NCBI GenBank assembly: GCA_032718475.1 | Contig: JAUCBJ010007456.1 | Location: 1-57,327, forward strand | Direction: 5' to 3' | DNA: 57,327 nt | Source of the DNA: Nemertoderma westbladi | Taxonomy: Eukaryota > Xenacoelomorpha > Nemertodermatida > Nemertodermatidae | Part shown: positions 18,086-28,744 of the stretch, piece by piece | Layout of the letters: every line of letters begins with the position of its first letter | Position numbering within the stretch: position 1 is the first letter of the stretch | Notes under the pieces: generated by a model | The model's input: the letters and a program-made list of their open reading frames with translations, nothing else | Told to the model about the DNA's origin: nothing | The model's database searches: none | Program-made: the position numbers and the translations under genes

Positions 18086-20598
18086 CAAGAACAACGAGAC
18101 CCTTGGACGAAAACAGGTCGTGTGACACAGATATATGGAGGGGGCCGCTACCCCCAATGACATACCCAAGCCAGAGAAAGTCAAGAAATAGGACAGACGG
18201 AACGCACCAGACAGGGGAAACTATACAGCACCCGTCGAATCCATTGGAAGCGCAGGCGATAGGGATGGCCACGTTGATCGATGCTTTGAAAACGAGGATC
18301 GAGTTACCACCCGTGGAACCATTCAAGTTCGATGGGAGTAGGCCGGAAGAATATTTACAATTTCGGCGAATGTATAGTAACGAAATACTAACAAAAAACT
18401 TGACGCAGGCGGAGTGCCTAAAGTATCTACGAGTGTACACGGGAGGCCCAGCATACGACATCGTGAGGCAATATCAGGGAATAGAGGGCGGCTTCACGAC
18501 AGCATGGCGGGCACTGGATAGGGAATACGGGCACCCGGCCAAGATCATCAGGCAGACGCTGAGAGGCATAACATCGGGTGGCCTACAGGATAACCCCGTT
18601 AGCATCAAGACATTTGCTAACAAAGTCGAAAAGGCGCTAATCGTGTTGAAGACGCTAGACGCGCCGTACGAGCTCAATGCGTCCAACAACATCACCATGA
18701 TAGCGCAGGCACTACCGAACTGGCTGCGCAACAAGTGGAGGAAGATCGCTTTCTCCACTCGAGACAAGAAGGGTACGGAACCAGGTTTAGAAGAAATGTC
18801 AAACTTCTTAAATTACGAGGCTGAACTAATAACGGACCCAGTCTATAGTGAAGATAGCCTGGGAAAGGGACCAAAGACAGATCACTACAGGCCGAAACCA
18901 GAGCACAATACATCAAACGCATTACCGAGGCTCAGGCAATCATTGCCATACGCAGCGACCCAGGGGACTGCAAGTCCACAGGCAAACGAAGATAAGACTA
19001 CATCATGGAACGGACAGGGGAACAATAACAACATGAATAAACATAACCCCAGTACGCCCAGTAGGCCAAATCCAGTCAATAAGAATAGTAGGGACTTTGG
19101 TACGAATATAACTGCGATACGCAATGCATTGTATAAAGAGGGCTACGACCCAAAGAGCAAATGCCAGTTACACGCAAATGCGCTTCATAAAACCATGAAC
19201 TGCAGGTACTGGCAGGCGCTACCAAGGCAAGACCAGATAGATTACGCGTCGAGCAATAAGATATGCTCGCGATGTGTGAAGAGTGGACACAAGGCCAGGG
19301 AGTGCCAAGAGAAGCCTGTCAAGTTTGGCCAAAGGAGAGGTCAAACGATGGCAACGAGCACGGTAGGGGCGAAGAAGAGAGGCACGGTGTTACTTGGAGT
19401 AGTACCGGTGCGAGTGATCGGGGAAGGCAATCGATCAGTAACAACACTAATGCTGGTTGATAGTGGAGCTGCCTTCACACTAGTCGAGGAATGGGTAGCC
19501 GAAGAAATAGGATTGAGAACAAGGCCAAGCAGAATGGCGGTAACAACCATCTCTAGCAAAGATGAGATCCTAGAGATGAGGACAGGACGGTGCGCAATTG
19601 CAGCAGTAGCACCAGGATGCGACTATGGGGCAACCATCGACCCCATCCAAGTAATAGAGTCAATCAACATCAATGCCAGGCGGCCAACCAACATCGAGGT
19701 CGAGCAATACAAATTCCTGGACGACATTGACTTCTCGATCCCAGACGTGGACGTTAGGAAGGTATCCATCATAGTAGGAATGGACTGCCCGACGGCCCAC
19801 GAAAGAATGCAAAGGGTCTTCGGCGAAGACAAGCAGAGCGACCCGGTGGCCATATTAACACCATTCGGGTGGACACTGACAGGCCCAATTAAGAGTAATA
19901 TACCATTCCATGTGTCCGAGAGTTCAGGATGCATGGTTCCAGGAACTGACCAGATAGAGGAGAGGCCAGAGATGGGCAATAGTGGTAGACAGCTAAAAGT
20001 AGAAGCAACACCAAGAGAGTGGGCGGAGGAGAATGGTATGGATGCAGAAGATCTAGAGACGATGGGTTGGAATAAGGGTCCCAGCAAGTATCGGTATGGA
20101 GATGGGGAGGAGCGGACGGTGGAGTGTCGGGAGGACAAACCGGAGAAGTGCCCGGTGGAGTGTCCAGAGGAGCGCCCGGAAGAGACGCCGGTCCGGTTGA
20201 GAGGCATACCGAAAAGGGGGAAGCCGAGTAAGAATACAAGATGGAAAGGGAGAAGATGTGAGACGATCAGACCAGGGGCAGAGAAGCCCATGAATAAACA
20301 TATGGTGGACAAAGGAGGCGGGAGAGTAGGAGGCGTGCTGCGTACGCACGCGGAACTGACAGAGTGCGAGGGGGAATTACATGGGCAGGCATCGTGTATA
20401 CCGAAGGACGAACGGGGGTCGTTGAAGCCTTTAATGCCAGCACACATATTAAGGGGGAGGCCAGCAGAGGTGGCATCTAAGATTAAGGAGAAGAACAGGG
20501 GCGGCATTATACCGCCGGGTGACACGTTGAAGGGTGGCACTTTGCCGCCAAGGGACGACCACGAGATCAGAAACATAAATAGAAGACAGCATTTCTAA
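17974..20598 (+). CDS. BEL/Pao gag core, zinc knuckles and aspartic protease, with truncated pol tail
   Basis: 874 residues. The gag core (about 110-290) has PFKFDGSRPEEYLQFRRMY and TWRALDREYG-like text, matching the DUF1759-type gag of BEL/Pao elements. Zinc binding follows: a CQLH...MNC block (about 397-411) and a CCHC knuckle CSRCVKSGHKAREC (about 431-444). The retroviral-type protease (DUF1758-like) has its catalytic Asp in LMLVDSGAAFTLVE at about 495. After VAILTPFGWTLTGPI (about 625-640) the sequence departs from copy 2, which goes on into reverse transcriptase. Here a charged linker follows, then LMPAHILRGRP, which resembles the end of a BEL integrase. So the RT, RNase H and most of integrase were lost by an internal deletion that left an open frame. 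Upstream it joins the gag N-terminus through G-run frameshifts. Confidence 0.88.
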   Translation: MHGPQHININPIPKHTGGGGGQGDIPPSQYQQYTPMVARTTRPLDENRSCDTDIWRGPLPPMTYPSQRKSRNRTDGTHQTGETIQHPSNPLEAQAIGMATLIDALKTRIELPPVEPFKFDGSRPEEYLQFRRMYSNEILTKNLTQAECLKYLRVYTGGPAYDIVRQYQGIEGGFTTAWRALDREYGHPAKIIRQTLRGITSGGLQDNPVSIKTFANKVEKALIVLKTLDAPYELNASNNITMIAQALPNWLRNKWRKIAFSTRDKKGTEPGLEEMSNFLNYEAELITDPVYSEDSLGKGPKTDHYRPKPEHNTSNALPRLRQSLPYAATQGTASPQANEDKTTSWNGQGNNNNMNKHNPSTPSRPNPVNKNSRDFGTNITAIRNALYKEGYDPKSKCQLHANALHKTMNCRYWQALPRQDQIDYASSNKICSRCVKSGHKARECQEKPVKFGQRRGQTMATSTVGAKKRGTVLLGVVPVRVIGEGNRSVTTLMLVDSGAAFTLVEEWVAEEIGLRTRPSRMAVTTISSKDEILEMRTGRCAIAAVAPGCDYGATIDPIQVIESININARRPTNIEVEQYKFLDDIDFSIPDVDVRKVSIIVGMDCPTAHERMQRVFGEDKQSDPVAILTPFGWTLTGPIKSNIPFHVSESSGCMVPGTDQIEERPEMGNSGRQLKVEATPREWAEENGMDAEDLETMGWNKGPSKYRYGDGEERTVECREDKPEKCPVECPEERPEETPVRLRGIPKRGKPSKNTRWKGRRCETIRPGAEKPMNKHMVDKGGGRVGGVLRTHAELTECEGELHGQASCIPKDERGSLKPLMPAHILRGRPAEVASKIKEKNRGGIIPPGDTLKGGTLPPRDDHEIRNINRRQHF

Positions 20599-20904
20599 AA
20601 ACAGGAGAAAAGACCACCTATCGAATTAACAAGGAGAGCGGAGCGAAGAATTAGAGAACCTATAGGGGGGCAGTGGGAGAGTTGCCTGCTGGAGGAATCA
20701 CCCCTTGGATCGCTAAGTTGTCCAACAGGTTGGACTGGGATGGAAGAGTTAGATCCGTAAAAGGGTGCGGGCAGAGGTGTTACCTGTCTTCTAGAAGGGG
20801 CACCTTAAATTGGAGCTAGAGTGGAGTTTAGTCGTCCAAGTTTTGGACTGAAGGGGGTGGGATTGAGGGCGAGACGCCCTTCCCACACAAATAAAAATAA
20901 AATA
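20599..20904 (+). other. Copy 1 sequence after the pol remnant
   Basis: The frame starting after the stop reads RPPIELTRRAERRIREP and could be the old polyprotein end. No other feature was seen before the minisatellite. Confidence 0.4.
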
Positions 20905-21905
20905 AAATAATAGTTAGTTAGTTAGTAGGTACGTAGTACCTAGAGTTAGTTAGTTAGTAGGTACGTAGTACCTAGAGTTAGTTAGTTAGTAGGTACGTAG
21001 TACCTAGAGTTAGTTAGTTAGTAGGTACGTAGTACCTAGAGTTAGTTAGTTAGTAGGTACATAGTGCCTAGAGTTAGAGAGTTAGTAGGTACGTAGTACC
21101 TAGAGTTAGTTAGTTAGTAGGTACGTAGTACCTAGAGTTAGTTAGTTAGTAGGTACGTAGTACCTAGAGTTAGTTAGTTAGTAGGTACGTAGTACCTAGA
21201 GTTAGTTAGTTAGTAGGTACGTAGTGCCTAGAGTTAGAGTTAGTAGGTACGTAGTACCTAGAGTTAGTTAGTTAGTAGGTACGTAGTACCTAGAGTTAGT
21301 TAGAGAGTTAGTAGGTACGTAGTGCCTAAAGTTAGAGAGTTAGTAGGTACGTAGTACCTAGAGTTAGTTAGTTAGTAGGTACGTAGTACCTAGAGTTAGT
21401 TAGAGAGTTAGTAGGTACGTAGTGCCTAAAGTTAGAGAGTTAGCAGGTACGTAGTACCTAGAGTTAGAGAGTTAGAGGGTACGTAGTACCGTTAGTTAGA
21501 GTTAGAGAGTTAGAGGGTACGTAGTACCAATAGTTAGTTAGAGTTAGAGGGTATGTAGTACCGATAGTTAGAGAGTTAGTAGGTACGTAGTACCTAGTTA
21601 GAGTTAGAACTAGAGGGTACGTAGTACCGATAGTTAGAGAGTTAGTAGGTACGTAGTACCTAGTTAGAGTTAGAGTTAGAGGGTACGTAGTACCGATAGT
21701 TAGAGAGTCAGTAGGTACGTAGTACCTAGTTAGAGTTAGAGTTAGAGTTAGAGGGTACGTAGTACCGATAGTTAGAGTTAGTAGGTACGTAGTACCTAGT
21801 TAGAGTTAGAGTTAGTAGGTACATAGTACCTAATTAGAGTTAGAGTTAGTAGGTACGTAGTACCGTTAGTTAGAGTTAGAGGGTACGTAGTACCATTAGT
21901 TAGAG
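20905..21905 (+). repeat. 32-bp minisatellite of about 30 units inside the LTR element
   Basis: Unit gttagttagttagtagg, then tacgtagtacctaga. Each contains the near-palindrome ggtac-gta-gtacc, so single strands could form a row of short hairpins. Units become degenerate toward the 3' end, with 26-45-bp variants and gagggtacgtagtacc forms. It separates the pol remnant from ORF3. Confidence 0.95.
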
Positions 21906-22401
21906 AGAGAGAGTAAGAGGTAAAAGGGGTAAATAGGATATAGATATAAGTTAGTAGTAAGTAGAGTTAATAGCGAGAGGGGGGCATATGAGTACAGCTG
22001 GATAAATCGTGTGGCCACACGGCGCATACTGCTGTACTGCATGGGCCCACAGAGTAGGCCAGAATATGGATCAGAGAATAGAATAAATCCATAGGCAGTA
22101 GTAGGTAGTAGGACAGTAGGATCAAAGCAAACAAACAAATAAATAGAATAGGGCTAAAATCGTAAAATAGTGGCAACACAAGGAAAGCCGTTCTAGAACA
22201 TAATAAAAGTAACGGACGGAAATTGTAAATTAGGCTGATTTACTAGCTCCGAAATTAATTAGGTTAAATTTAGCTTGAAAGGCGCAATTAAGTAGAAAGT
22301 AGGCCATTATCGAACTGTACGAAACATCTTAAATACTTCACTCATCTGTATTGCGCCTTGGTAAGGCACCACCCTGCAGGTGAGCGAGTGTAGTGTTCGG
22401 A
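21906..22401 (+). other. Non-coding stretch between minisatellite and ORF3
   Basis: No coding signal recognised. The frames on the minus strand here are short and domain-free. It may contain the leader of an ORF3 transcript, but no promoter was found. Confidence 0.4.
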
Positions 22402-24936
22402 ATGGCGAGTAAGCTGATCAGGAAGAGAAAGGCGGAGTCAGGAGGAAAATAAATATTGGTGGATTTCACCGAAAGACACCCGGAAGAGAGGACGAGAGGA
22501 TACTACGAGAGGTTGGAAAGGGGTCACGCGGCACGAGCGCTGCAGGATCACTTCCGGGAGGCGCACGAACAGCGGTTGGTCGGGACCTACGGGACCCCGT
22601 CACTAGACAACGCGATCTTCCAACACTTCCACTACGTGGTGAAAGGAGACGAGGCGAAGTTCGGGATTCCGAAGTATCCGAGGGAATCGCCGAGGAAGGA
22701 CTGGAAAAGATTCATAGAGTCCGTCAACAGAGGAGGATATATGATCCTAGATGACGAGGGAACCGTGGAAGACGAAGCGGGTTCGAGACGAGGAACGGCA
22801 GGGTCGGCCAGGACCATACTCTTGCATTTGGCCGCGCCAAATGGGGACATCTTCTTATTCGACCTAGGGACGTATGGGAAGAGGGATGGGCCGAAATTAG
22901 ACCGATTGCCGAAAGCGGTACAAGTATTAGTAAGAGAGAAGTCGACGACGAAAGTGGGATCGGCGATTCGCGAGGACGCGGAGAGGATCATCGGTCCGGA
23001 CGCCACCAACCTCCTGGATATGCAGAAAGTCTTTATGGCTATGACGGCACCGGATGGATTGGGGGTGGTCGAGAACACAGGCCAATGCGGGGCGGTGGCG
23101 ATGGGCCAATTATTGGGGCTCGTATGCCACAAACCGATGGACTGGGGAAAGTTTAGGGAAGAATACGGAGCAGAACTAGCGAACTCGCTGAAGTGGGGAG
23201 CGAGACCGGGAAAGCAGGAGGTATATCAGTTTCGCAGAGGAGCGATAAAGGTATATCAGAAGCGATATATGCTGCAGGAGGACTGGATGATGATAAGTTT
23301 GCTTAACTTATTCATGACCGTAGTTATCGAAAGGGAACCAGGGGCATTTCTGTTATCGGGATCACCCCTAAGCTACAGGAGAGCCTTTAAGACGGCCTTT
23401 GACGGTCTGGTAGACCACCCGGGGCTGAAGGGCGAGTCGGTGTACTACAACAGCCGACATCTGGTAGACGGGGAGACGGATACACCGTATCAGAGATGGG
23501 AGCAGCTAGAGGCGGACAGACGAGAAGCAAAGCGACTGGAAGAAGTCGCTAGACGGGAGAGGATAGAAGCAGAGGAGAGGGAAGAGGAGGCCAGGGCACA
23601 GAGTTACGGCTTCGAGGAATAGGCGGGCCTAGACGAACTTCATTGGGCTTCGTCAGGGAGTTCGGGGGAGTCTCTAGGGCGAGAATTGGGATGGACGGTG
23701 GGATCGCCGAAACAGTCGACGTCGGGGTTGCAAACGATGCCCATACCAGCGGGCGCCGAGGGCGACCAACCGCCAAGGAAGCTAAGGGAGCTAGAGGGAT
23801 GGAAAGCTACGGGCGAGAGCCAAGGCGGGAAGGGACATAGTGGATCCATCGGGATACCGGGATTGGAGACACTACCGGAGGAGGAGGACGGCGACGATGA
23901 GTTCGGAGAGATGCCGCCCATCGAGAGGATAGGCCACTCGGACACGGACTGGGTTGGCGGAAGGGTGGTGACGGCCAGTGGGGCGAGGGCCTTCTGGAAC
24001 AGATCCGGCAAGCGGACCTGGGTGCACGAGGGGCCGGCGATGGATTTCGCGGGGAGCACCATCAGGTTGGGCGAGCAACCGGGGACGGCACCACGGATAG
24101 TATTCGGGGAGACGATGCCCGAGAGGGGCGGAGAGATCGATGTAAACAGGGAGACCAGCGTAGAGAAGTTCGCCTACCAGCGACTCCATAGACCGCGGAG
24201 ATCGCTTGGGACGAAAGACGAGGTGGGACGGGAGACATTGGTACTCGGCTGCGACTACTGTGGGAGACAGACCCATCAGGAAAGCAGCTGCCTATACCGG
24301 TTCCAACGGGGAACCTTTTGTCTCTACTGTAGAGAACCAAGTCACAGGATGGGGGCGTGTCCACGGTTGCATAACCGATGTCCAAAGTGCCACTTTCGGG
24401 GACACTACGGGCGCGAGTGCGACTGGATGAGCGATGAGGAAAAGTTCACAAGATTCGAGGAGTGGGCCGACGTCGGGGCCATGACGCGCCAGCGCATGAA
24501 GGCCCAAGAGTTCAAGTGGGGTTTCTTCCTCATAAACCAGGAGACCCACATGGAAATCATAAAGCGAAGGTTACCGTTTACCTATCAAGAGGTAGCAACG
24601 ACGGCGTCGTTCGCCGGAGTTATGAACACGCAACGGTACCTGGACAGGTGGACACCAGAGAACCGGAGGGAGTTTAGGGATTTCTTGGCGGAACACGTAC
24701 CAAAGGCAATGAAAATGATCCTATGGGACGCCACACGAGGGAGACAACCAGGCCATTCTGAGGGGCCACCGGCGAAGCGGTATCGGGCATTAATAACACC
24801 AGCGCCCAAGGAGCCGACGACCGGGATCAGCAAGGAAGTGGCAGCGAAGGTCCGGAAGCAGAAAGCGGATGATGCCAGAGGAGCGGTGATAACCAAGAAA
24901 CGGGCCAGGGAAGAGGACGTGAGGAGGAACAGATAA
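22402..24936 (+). pseudogene. ORF3: DEDD exonuclease-like domain plus three CCHC zinc knuckles
   Basis: One reading frame of about 844 codons from ATG 22402, broken only by TAA at 22450-22452 and TAG at 23620-23622. After a basic start (MASKLIRKRK), the first part resembles the RNase D/WRN-type 3'-5' exonuclease fold. It has YMILDDEG (Asp-x-Glu, motif I), ILLHLAAPNGDIFLFDL, TTKVGSAIREDAERI (motif II Asp) and, further on, YMLQEDWMMISLL, where an Asp may be motif III. The second part (from about 23690) has three CX2CX4HX4C knuckles: CDYCGRQTHQESSC, CLYCREPSHRMGAC and CPKCHFRGHYGREC. A basic C-terminus follows. GC-rich codon use matches the gag of the same element, so it looks integral to it. 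The gene of element X has the same layout. The fold call rests on motifs; nuclease activity is unproven. With the two stops it is a recent pseudogene unless the stops are read through. Confidence 0.65.
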
Positions 24937-25632
24937 GTTCCCAGAGACGAGAGAGTGAGACTGAGACTGGAAAGTGGTGCGCCTGGAAGGCGCCGCATGG
25001 AACGTACGAACTATTAAATACAAATTTATTTAATTAATGCAAATAACCATATAAGTGCAATTCGTATATACGTACGTAGTAATTAGCAGTAAAATACACG
25101 ATCGGAGTAAGTACTATAGTCATACAACCTTTCTCAATTAGCTACTGGGACTGGGGGACAACTGACTATGGCACTATGGACGAGACAACTGACAATTTCA
25201 CGCTTCTTGAGTGCGACGGCACGAGAGGGGGGGGAGGTTCGTCAGAAGAGATAAAATAGTCAAAGTGGAGTTGAGGACCGAAGTAAGAGTGCGAAGTGCG
25301 GAGAGAGTGCGAACGCAATTCTAGTGTGGGGGGGGGGAGAATAAGAGGCTGAGTGAGGGACGAGGAGGTCCGGGGGTATGAGAGAGTTAGGGTGAGAGTG
25401 AAGGTGAGATAGGGCGAAAATGTTGGGGAAACAAAAGTTGCGTGGGAGGTGAGCGCGATCGGCCCGACATGAGACGCCAGGCACACAAGGTAGCGTTATC
25501 ATACCCATAGGGGGCGGCCTGGAAAGCCGACCCCGAGAGAAAAGAATTCCACCCCACACCCGATACTAGATCGGGATCCAGCGGGATTGTAACGCACTTT
25601 TTGGTTGATGCTATCTTCTTACCGGGAAGATA
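24937..25632 (+). other. Copy 1 3' non-coding region
   Basis: No coding frame recognised. It is purine-rich, with G runs near 25225 and 25327, and leads to the polypurine tract. Confidence 0.5.
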
Positions 25633-25633
25633 G

Positions 25634-25645
25634 CATGGGGGGGAG
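25634..25645 (+). promoter_or_regulatory. Polypurine tract
   Basis: The purine-rich catgggggggag lies directly before the 3' LTR, the standard site for plus-strand DNA priming. Confidence 0.75.
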
Positions 25646-26187
25646 TGTTAGCTTATTCAATCCCGCCGACACCCCATAAAGTTATAAGCTGATAAGCAAT
25701 ATTGGGAGCCACGAGATTGGGCAATTAACCAACTCGTGCCATCCCAATAAGAGTGGGAAGGAAGCACACAATAGAGGGTCAGGGGCCAAACCCCTAACCC
25801 AGAGAGAACAGGTGGAGTGAACGGGAATACTCCACGGGGCGCCAACAAGGGTATTAACCAATCACAGGGGGGGAATGGCATCGATTGAGTAGCAGTAAGG
25901 CCACCGTGCAATATAACCAATAACCTATTAATCAGTGATTCAGTTATCTCAGTGCAGCAGTGCTAGCGTAGGGTACAGTCAATTAGTTTGGTTAGGGGAT
26001 CACGGGACTTTAGTTACCGTATCCCGCCTTGTACACATTATACCTATATCTATATCCTATGCCCTATTATTATTATACACCGAACTTCAGAACTCAGTTA
26101 CCTTTATTTCACCCTTATACACGGCGGGGACGCGTGGACTAAATTACCACATCGGATAAATCGGGATCCCTCCTGGATCCCGTCACA
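25646..26187 (+). repeat. 3' LTR of copy 1
   Basis: 542 bp, TG...CA, followed by CGACG at 26188-26192, the target duplication. Differences seen from the 5' LTR are aagctgat for aagccgat, caatta for caacta, atcacag for atcagag and tttggtt for tttagtt. Confidence 0.95.
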
Positions 26188-26192
26188 CGACG

Positions 26193-26280
26193 CGTAGTTG
26201 AACAATTTTAGGGATATTTTAGATTATTCTGCGCATTGCGTAAAAATGACTTGTTATGTCCGCAAAAGCTTTTACACCGC
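26193..26280 (-). repeat. Element X left TIR, inner part
   Basis: Continues the TIR interrupted at 14197. It contains aaatgacttgttatgtccgc and aaaagcttttac, the inverse of the start of the right TIR near 29180. Confidence 0.75.
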
Positions 26281-26353
26281 TCCCAGAAAATGGGATTTAA
26301 GTCTATAAAATATAAAAATCACGGTTTCTAAAATACAAAAATACTCTAAACTA

Positions 26354-28700
26354 TTAGTCCTTCTTTCGTGAACGGCGTTTACGAAGTTTTTTGAGACTAG
26401 TAAGAGTCTTTTTCTCTTTGGGGCGAGCCAATTTACTAGGAGGGCTATAACTGCTGGGGGAAGGGTGCAATACGATTGCATCAGAAGGTTTTGGATTACG
26501 GTCGGTGTATCCGCCGGTCGACGTACCCGGTTGATCGATATCACCATCGGTGGAACGAGGGCGAACAACATTTAGAGCTCGTTTCAGGGCGGCAGCTCTT
26601 ACCGGTCCTTGATGGGTCGTTTGTACGATAACGGTAGGTTGACCGTGTGTAGTGAGAAATTTCCGCGGTTTGATTGTTCTCTCTAATTCGCTTTCTCTGG
26701 CTTTATATTCATATGGTCGTCTATGAATTTCTTGTAATTCAGGATGCGAGTTTATGAACAAGTCGCCGTATTCCTGATCTTGACAGATGAAGGTGATCAA
26801 GTTATAGGAATTCAGGTTATTGGGATTAGTATTCATAAGATGCTTGCGAACATATTTAGTTGAAATATTCTCGCCAACACGCTTCATCAGTTCGTAACTG
26901 GGAATGCGAGAATTTTGTTCGATGGATGCAAAGAGGTATGGGTGAAACGCATAGACTCCTTCATATGCACGTCCTGGATAATATCGGTGACGTGATTCGC
27001 AATGGAGATCCGCGTTAGCTTCCCAAGCTCTGATGTAGCGCAGGGTAACTGTTTCGTCTATGCTCTCCAGATCTTGGTTGAAAGGGCAATCGAAACTTGC
27101 GTGTCCTTTGAACTGACAATGGTGACATTGAGTCATAAATTGAGGACAGACGGCGAAGATGTGTAGATTGTTGAGTCTACAATACGCACAATAAATCTCC
27201 ATAATAGGTTGATCTTTAAAGTAGGAGCAGGGTTTGCTGGAGTCCACCGGGTAAAGTGGTCTCGTGATGCACATAATCGGCAACGTTTCCTAGAAATGTA
27301 ATTGGCATGCCAATAATCATATGCCGTGAGACATTGTGGACCCTGATACCATTCCAACATATAATCATTGTCGCTACTTCTGGGGGCTGTGGGTTGAATT
27401 TCTTCGGATTCCAAGCAAATTGGTTCTTCTTCCACTTGCATAGCTGAGATAGGTGCAGCTGTTTCCTCAAGTGAGCCCACTGTTTGGACTTCCACAATAG
27501 AATAACCGGTGGGGATTCGGGGTCTTTGTATGACAGATGAATGTAGGTTCTGTATACAAACGTCCTTAAAAATGGCGAATCCAGCGCTGTCCAACTTCTC
27601 AGCAGCTGAGTCTCTTAAGCTGAGCTTAGTCAAAGCGCGGTCCTTGAACTGACTATCAATGTTGCGGAACGGAGTCAGAAAGCGCCTAAAGCATTCGAAT
27701 CGGATGAATTTATTATATTCATCTAACTTAGCGAGTTTGGTTCCAAGCACCAAGGGATGAGCGCGTATAGTGCGACTGCACACATCGGCTAGCCAACCGG
27801 CAAGTGCGGCGTTCTCGAAGATGGTGTATATAGCTAATGAGGGACGGAGTGGAACACTCATAAAGCTATAGACGACTCCAGGTGCGGTTAATGGTCCGTC
27901 GAAGTATAATCGAGAATAATGGTCTCCATATATTTGTTGGTAACTGACAGGATTTCCAACTTTAAAATTCCATCCATATTCTTGGAAGGCGAGATGTCCG
28001 ATGGAGGTTCTTTGCACTTTATTGATTCCGCTTGATGTATTGGCATACATAGTTCGGAAGAAACCTCGGCCTTCTGCCCATGGTGCAATAAGCTGGGTGT
28101 CTACGAAAGGATATGGGATATTCTCCATGTTTCTAAAGTCATTTTGGAGATCTCCATAAACAGCTGAACCGATTTTAATGATTCTCTCGTCAAACAGCAT
28201 CTCAAGTACTGGCTGGGGTAGCATAGATCCGTCTATACCCATGGCCGGTTTGCGCTCGGTATCGGTAACATAACGCTGCGCGAGTTCGAATTGTCCATGT
28301 TGGAGTTTCTTTTGTATCTCTGTGAGAGTTTCAAAAGAATAATCGATCACGTCGGAACACGCTCGAGTAAAAACATGGGTAGAACCAGCTAATCCTGTAT
28401 CAGATCGGTTTCCCACAAAAACAAATAAACCAATATAAATAACGATGTTTCGCCATATTGTAAAGCTTTGTGAAATGCCGTGGAATTGGGTTTTGCAGTA
28501 ACTGTGATTAAGGATTCATTGTCATCCATTCGCGAATCTATTAGATCTAAAGCAGCAGCGGGAAAGTCCAGGTAAATTACATATCTGTCAATAAATCCAG
28601 ACCCAAAGCATACGACGCCAAATAGTGCAGCATTACCTGTCACTACTGCTACACTCGTCTGCTGCTTCATACCCTTCATCAAGACACGAGGCTGAAATAA
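26354..28700 (-). pseudogene. Element X gene, copy 1: exonuclease-like domain plus zinc knuckles
   Basis: Read from 28700 leftward. The N-terminal part has YVIYLDF (possible motif I Asp) and LFDERIIKIGSAVYGDL (motif II-like Asp), then PFVDTQLIAPW, SIGHLAFQEYGWNFK and VVYSFMSV. At this last position nuclease families carry Tyr...Asp, but here the Asp is lacking, so activity is doubtful. The second part holds CRLC...H...C, CAYCRLNNLHIFAVC and CHHCQFKGHASFDC knuckles and a very basic end (KKLRKRRSRKKD). Residue spacing through the knuckles follows ORF3 of the LTR element almost exactly. Frames change near 28410 and near 27260; copy 2 has one more C at the latter point, so this is a 1-bp deletion. 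An intron of about 95 bp (gtaatg...tttag) may lie near 28560-28650. It is the only gene in the element. Confidence 0.65.
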
Positions 28701-28744
28701 AAAGTATAATATAAATAAATATTTATTAATTAAATAATTATCAT

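Larger units (their letters stand above)
14198..26187 (+). mobile_element. Complete LTR retrotransposon copy 1, BEL/Pao gag-protease with accessory ORF3
   Basis: Two 542-bp LTRs (14198-14739, 25646-26187) begin TGTTAG and end CACA. They are flanked by the 5-bp duplication CGACG (14193-14197, 26188-26192). I counted about four differences between the LTRs, so insertion is recent. The interior holds a long coiled-coil/Asn-rich gag N-terminus, a BEL/Pao-type gag and protease, and only a scrap of integrase. It then has a 1-kb minisatellite and an exonuclease-like/zinc-knuckle ORF3. Reverse transcriptase and RNase H are missing, so it needs help in trans, plausibly from copy-2-type elements (47379 onward), which keep the reverse transcriptase. 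Confidence 0.95.

Noticed and set aside
19623-20576. 317-residue minus frame opposite the protease
   Set aside because: Shadow of a GC-rich coding region; the plus strand has clear gag and protease motifs.
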